Of a stretch of DNA of 64,000 nucleotides, positions 61,201 through 64,000 are shown in pieces. The stretch's first letter is position 1. Each line of letters begins with the position of its first letter. The stretch comes from Ciona savignyi (taxonomy: Eukaryota; Chordata; Ascidiacea; Phlebobranchia; Cionidae): assembly GCA_000149265.1 (NCBI GenBank), contig CH003282.1, forward strand, positions 670,854 to 734,853. The letters run 5' to 3'. The notes under the pieces were generated by a model. The model did no database searches. It was not told the DNA's origin and saw only the letters and a list, made by a program, of their open reading frames with translations. The position numbers were made by a program, and so were the translations under genes.

Positions 61201-63177
61201 GGTTAAAAAAAATATTCACAACATCTTAAACGCCTGTGTGATCCATTGGTTAGCGCAACCGATGTATCGACAGAATTACCGGTATATGCAAAAAATCCAA
61301 GGATGAGTCCGTTCGTTTGTTTCGAAACACAGCCTGGTAATACTTTCTCCTTGACACTTTACGACTTTCCATGATTTTTTGAAAGATATAATAAATATGT
61401 AATACTCATTATGAAAATAAAATTTTTACTCAATGTTTATATAACAGGCGAGGCATACAATGTTTCAGTACAAACGAAAATTGGTCCGCCTTATGACTAC
61501 GTTTACAGTCAACCCATCACTAAAACTACTCGCATCCGTAAGTATACGTACATTAATGTAAAATTAAGATATATCAGAAACATAATGCACGAGATTGTTA
61601 ATGGTGTTTTTCATATACATGCTTGCGAGATTAAACGATATCCAGTTATATAGAAATATTCTGCATAACTATAAATATATTCCATAACAAATAATCAAAA
61701 AAGTAATAATGCAAATCAGCACCGAAAAAGCCGTTCAGTGTTGAAGTGAAGGACGTTGGCACAACACACGCAACGTTGCATACCTTGGGACCTCTAGTAG
61801 GAATATATGACCCAGAACTGTAAGTAATTAATGTGTATCAAAATGCCAATTGTCACAGCTTGTTTTCTTCTCGTGTAAGAAAGTTAGTTTATTACCTTTA
61901 TACGACAGTTGCACAATTTTATACCAAAATGTGTTTAACCTGCCGCTATTAGAGGATTTTTAACTAAAGTTAAACTGAAAATGACAATATTTTGTTTATG
62001 TTTTAATATTAAGGTCATTTGAGTTCAACCCAAACCACGGCACAGTTGGATCGCCAAGCACAGATCCCATCCATTCTAGATTTGACGTTTATACAGTGAC
62101 GGGGCTTCGGCCCGGTACGGAATATACTGTTGACGTCTACTCCATGTCTGGAGGGGTGCCTAGCAATGAACCGTACACTGTTACTTTCACTACGAGTAAG
62201 TTCACTTTTACATTGTAAAATTAAAGGTTTGTCGTCCAATGAGAATACAGTTTAACATGGACTGACCAGCATTAACTGGTATATCCAAGTCTGTACAATG
62301 CACAAGCATGCCGGGGATAAATTTGTATAAACGAATGCATCCTAGTGCCAACTGGAACCGATCACTAATCCTAACTTTAACTCCAGCCTAAACACATCCC
62401 AGCTATCAAACCTTTCATATGGTGTGCGGACTTTTCCTTTGGCCAATTCTTAAGTCCTTACTCTAAAACTCTAATATTTATACCACAGCACCGTCTCCAC
62501 CCCTGACATTACGAGTCACCAATGTAACTTCGAATTCGATTGATTTACGCTGGCGTCAACCCACCACATTAACAGAGGGCAGAACAGTACAATACAGAAT
62601 TGAATACACTGATATGCTGGTGGGCAATTTTAATTTTAAAAGTTTATAAGCACAGCCATTTGTAGAGTTTTATCAGGGGAAATGACTTAGTCAAACAAAC
62701 AATAAGTTTTGTTTAAATACTATCGACTAGTTTAAACTTTCGAAAAGGGTATTTGATTGTTCGTACAAAAGGAAATTGTGAATATTGCTTACAAGCTGAA
62801 CAACACACAAATAAGAGTTCTTACGCCACCAAATCGAGTGCTCATACTCTCTCATGTTTATCGTGCTATTCGAGGTCGTGACTGTGCGGGATGATTAAGT
62901 TCGAGATAACGTAACCTCGTTATGCCCCCAAGCATTGCATGTTCATTCAATTCAATGTCCATTCAATGATTTTATAACACTGCACCAATAAATTCACATT
63001 AATTCCAGTCGACAAGCGGAGAGCGGATGACGGAACTAATCACTGTCCATTCGCCTGATTCCCTGGTCAACGTGAGACTACAACGATTGGAATCCGGGGT
63101 TACTTATAAGTTCAACATAACCACAATCCTTAACGGTGTTCCAAGCGTACAACAAGCTCAAGTCATGCGTTCTACAA
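55213..63177 (+). CDS. Fibronectin type III repeat protein with signal peptide, 5' part
   Basis: Ten exons, open to the right edge: 55213-55261, 55597-55715, 56977-57133, 57645-57782, 60887-61003, 61448-61537, 61720-61819, 62014-62195, 62489-62619 and 63009-63177. All phases agree, giving 417 residues so far. The start encodes a hydrophobic signal peptide (MGVTSSLAIILLMATNG), so the protein is secreted or a type I membrane protein. Four fibronectin III domains follow, at about residues 20-108, 109-223, 224-317 and 318-417, each bounded by phase 1 introns as expected for shuffled modules. Typical core residues are seen: VRVEWQQP, LRPGIRYSVELVGV, LRPGTEYTVDVYS, SIDLRWRQP, LESGVTYKFNIT. Domain 3 lacks the usual strand-B Trp (ATLHTLGP). 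Candidates are a receptor-type tyrosine phosphatase (PTPRB/PTPRJ-like) or a tenascin-like matrix protein; the deciding C-terminus is outside the window. Confidence 0.88.
57822..58375 (+). repeat. Family C copy, left part
   Basis: ATAGAATGTCAACCAAGTGT, then ATGGGTTCCTGAGTTGAAAA and GGATATCCTTATTTTCTAA, correspond to 36547-36790 in order. It occupies the same intron as the THAP transposon and ends just before it. Confidence 0.5.
59295..59543 (+). CDS. P2X7-receptor C-terminal-like cysteine-rich ORF in transposon
   Basis: The frame is open from 59295 (just after an in-frame TAG that could be a splice acceptor) to TGA at 59543, with an ATG at 59355. An acidic lead (DASPIEENVYLE) precedes MTWCRCKNCILM, then ECLCC, then CITKSPYFSNICLDKEVLEV. 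The order WCxCxxC..CxCC..CIT..F..CL..VL matches the zinc-binding cytoplasmic tail domain of P2X7 receptors, which also occurs alone in many invertebrate proteins. No channel portion is present. The domain ends within about 65 residues, so this is either a tiny protein or the last exon of a larger one. Confidence 0.65.
   Translation, partial: SFEDASPIEENVYLETLPIDMTWCRCKNCILMDTPQECLCCMNVHAFVHKIMPDWTCITKSPYFSNICLDKEVLEVALDVLG
59600..59866 (-). CDS. THAP zinc-finger domain ORF in transposon
   Basis: A minus-strand frame of about 88 codons. The C2-CH zinc ligands are CFAPGC near the start and CSAH about 50 residues later. Between them are LFHRFPHNDKKRLKQW, with the conserved Phe-Pro and Trp, and basic residues. 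THAP domains bind DNA and occur in P-element, Kolobok and related transposases. The frame closes at a stop soon after the domain, and its 5' end has a stop just upstream, next to a possible acceptor (ccactgag). It is therefore a lone exon or a truncated transposase; no catalytic part was found. Confidence 0.8.
   Translation of the reverse strand: MIGVYCFAPGCTNFYYSTRNSNPPVLFHRFPHNDKKRLKQWIQQYKRSKQPGKRTAVCSAHICDKDYHSKIVFDSNGVAKMIKTNPTW
61086..61335 (+). repeat. Two tRNA-Ser/Leu-like SINE units (family B)
   Basis: Unit 1 has box A-like GTGTTGCCGAATGGTTAACG and box B-like GGATTCGAAACTTGG (61190). Unit 2 has CATTGGTTAGCGCAACCGAT and TTTCGAAACACAGCC. Spacing between boxes is about 90 bp, as in class II tRNA-derived sequences with a long insert. 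They lie in an intron of the fibronectin III gene. A functional tRNA is unlikely, since no acceptor stem could be paired. Confidence 0.6.
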
Positions 63178-64000
63178 GTTGGTCTACACTTTTTTATCAA
63201 TAATTATACAAAAACTACAATTTTAACTTGTTCATTGAAGTACATTACATTTGTAAATCCTTTACAATTATGAATTTCCTTCGAAACCGAAGGACATATT
63301 GCTCTTACCTTATTCTTTTCTTATAATTTTTCTATGTAAAAAAGGATATTTCTTTCAAGAAAAAAAATCAGGAAAAAATCAGGAAATAAAGTTTACAAGT
63401 ACTGTAACTTCCCGACAAGGTGCTGGCTCCTAACACCTGTCTTAATGAGAGGTTGCAGTATGCTTATAGACGGCGTCCTTTATTCAGAGTTTGAAATAAC
63501 GCGTCATTGTCCAAAACTTGTGAATTTATTCGAATTTGAATGATGGCGAAAATGAAAGGTCTTGAAATGACGGTTTTCTAAGGAAAAATATATGTACAAT
63601 TTAATTATCACAAAAATTACTAGTTTGAGAAATAAAGCCAATATCTACCAAATTGTGGCTGAACAGGAGCCAAAGCACGTCATACACATCTTTCTAACCG
63701 TTAATTCCAAAACATACTACCAAAAGACCGATTACCTCACGATAATGCTCATGCGGTAAAAAACAAGCGTTTTATAGTTCGGTGAAATTGCGGGAAAAAA
63801 GGGAATACAATACCGATCTTATTCGCTAGTGACATCGATATAATATAAACAATAATTGCGACGATAAATCTTACACTCCCCCCCAAATTGCGAGATCGTA
63901 CAATTGAGCAATTTACAAATTAATAGATTTACGTCGCGTGTTAAGATTCATTCAATGACCGGGCTAATGCCCGCAATCTCGTTGAGAGCTGTAGCAGGGT
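63178..64000. other. Right-edge intron sequence of the fibronectin III gene
   Basis: Begins at a donor (ACA|A-gttggt) after exon 10. No further exon was recognised before the window ends, so the next exon lies outside. Confidence 0.55.

Overview
This window is eukaryotic DNA: AT-rich, with intron-split genes (GT..AG introns from about 0.1 kb to several kb), no operons, and a dense load of short DNA transposons and tRNA-derived SINEs. Protein content (facilitative glucose transporter, CLIC, METTL27/WBSCR27-type methyltransferase, fibronectin III receptor-like gene) and the compact genes suggest an invertebrate chordate, most likely an ascidian such as Ciona. That placement is inference; no species-diagnostic gene was identified. 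A 203-base run of N (10019-10221) interrupts one gene.

Layout. (1) 1237-6486, plus strand: the last six coding exons of an unrecognised Ser/Pro-rich protein whose 5' part lies outside the window. (2) 8190-15563, minus strand: an 11-exon SLC2/GLUT-type sugar transporter, convergent with gene 1; the assembly gap hits its central loop. (3) 19456-28388, minus strand: a CLIC-family gene with two mutually exclusive-looking N-terminal parts, a long acidic/Pro-rich one (exons 28128-28361 and 27085-27183) and a short one (24635-24727). (4) About 28.4-41.6 kb: no gene recognised, mostly repeats. (5) 41636-46177, plus strand: a complete four-exon class I SAM-dependent methyltransferase, each of whose three introns holds transposon or repeat material. 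(6) 46.2-55.2 kb: repeats, including a 4.4-kb composite hAT element that contains a 336-bp tandem array and a nested TTAA-flanked element. (7) 55213-63177, plus strand: the 5' part of a secreted or membrane protein with a signal peptide and four fibronectin III domains, running off the right edge. Its fourth intron holds a 2.35-kb TTAA-flanked transposon with roughly 580-bp inverted repeats, a THAP zinc-finger ORF on one strand and a P2X7-receptor-C-terminus-like cysteine-rich ORF on the other.

The genes have no evident shared pathway; they are ordinary neighbours. The most unusual items are the THAP/P2X7-C transposon, the alternative CLIC first exon, and a set of hAT and TTAA elements whose target-site duplications can be read to the base. 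All exon calls come from reading frames, phase continuity and splice consensus by eye; no alignment or transcript data were available.
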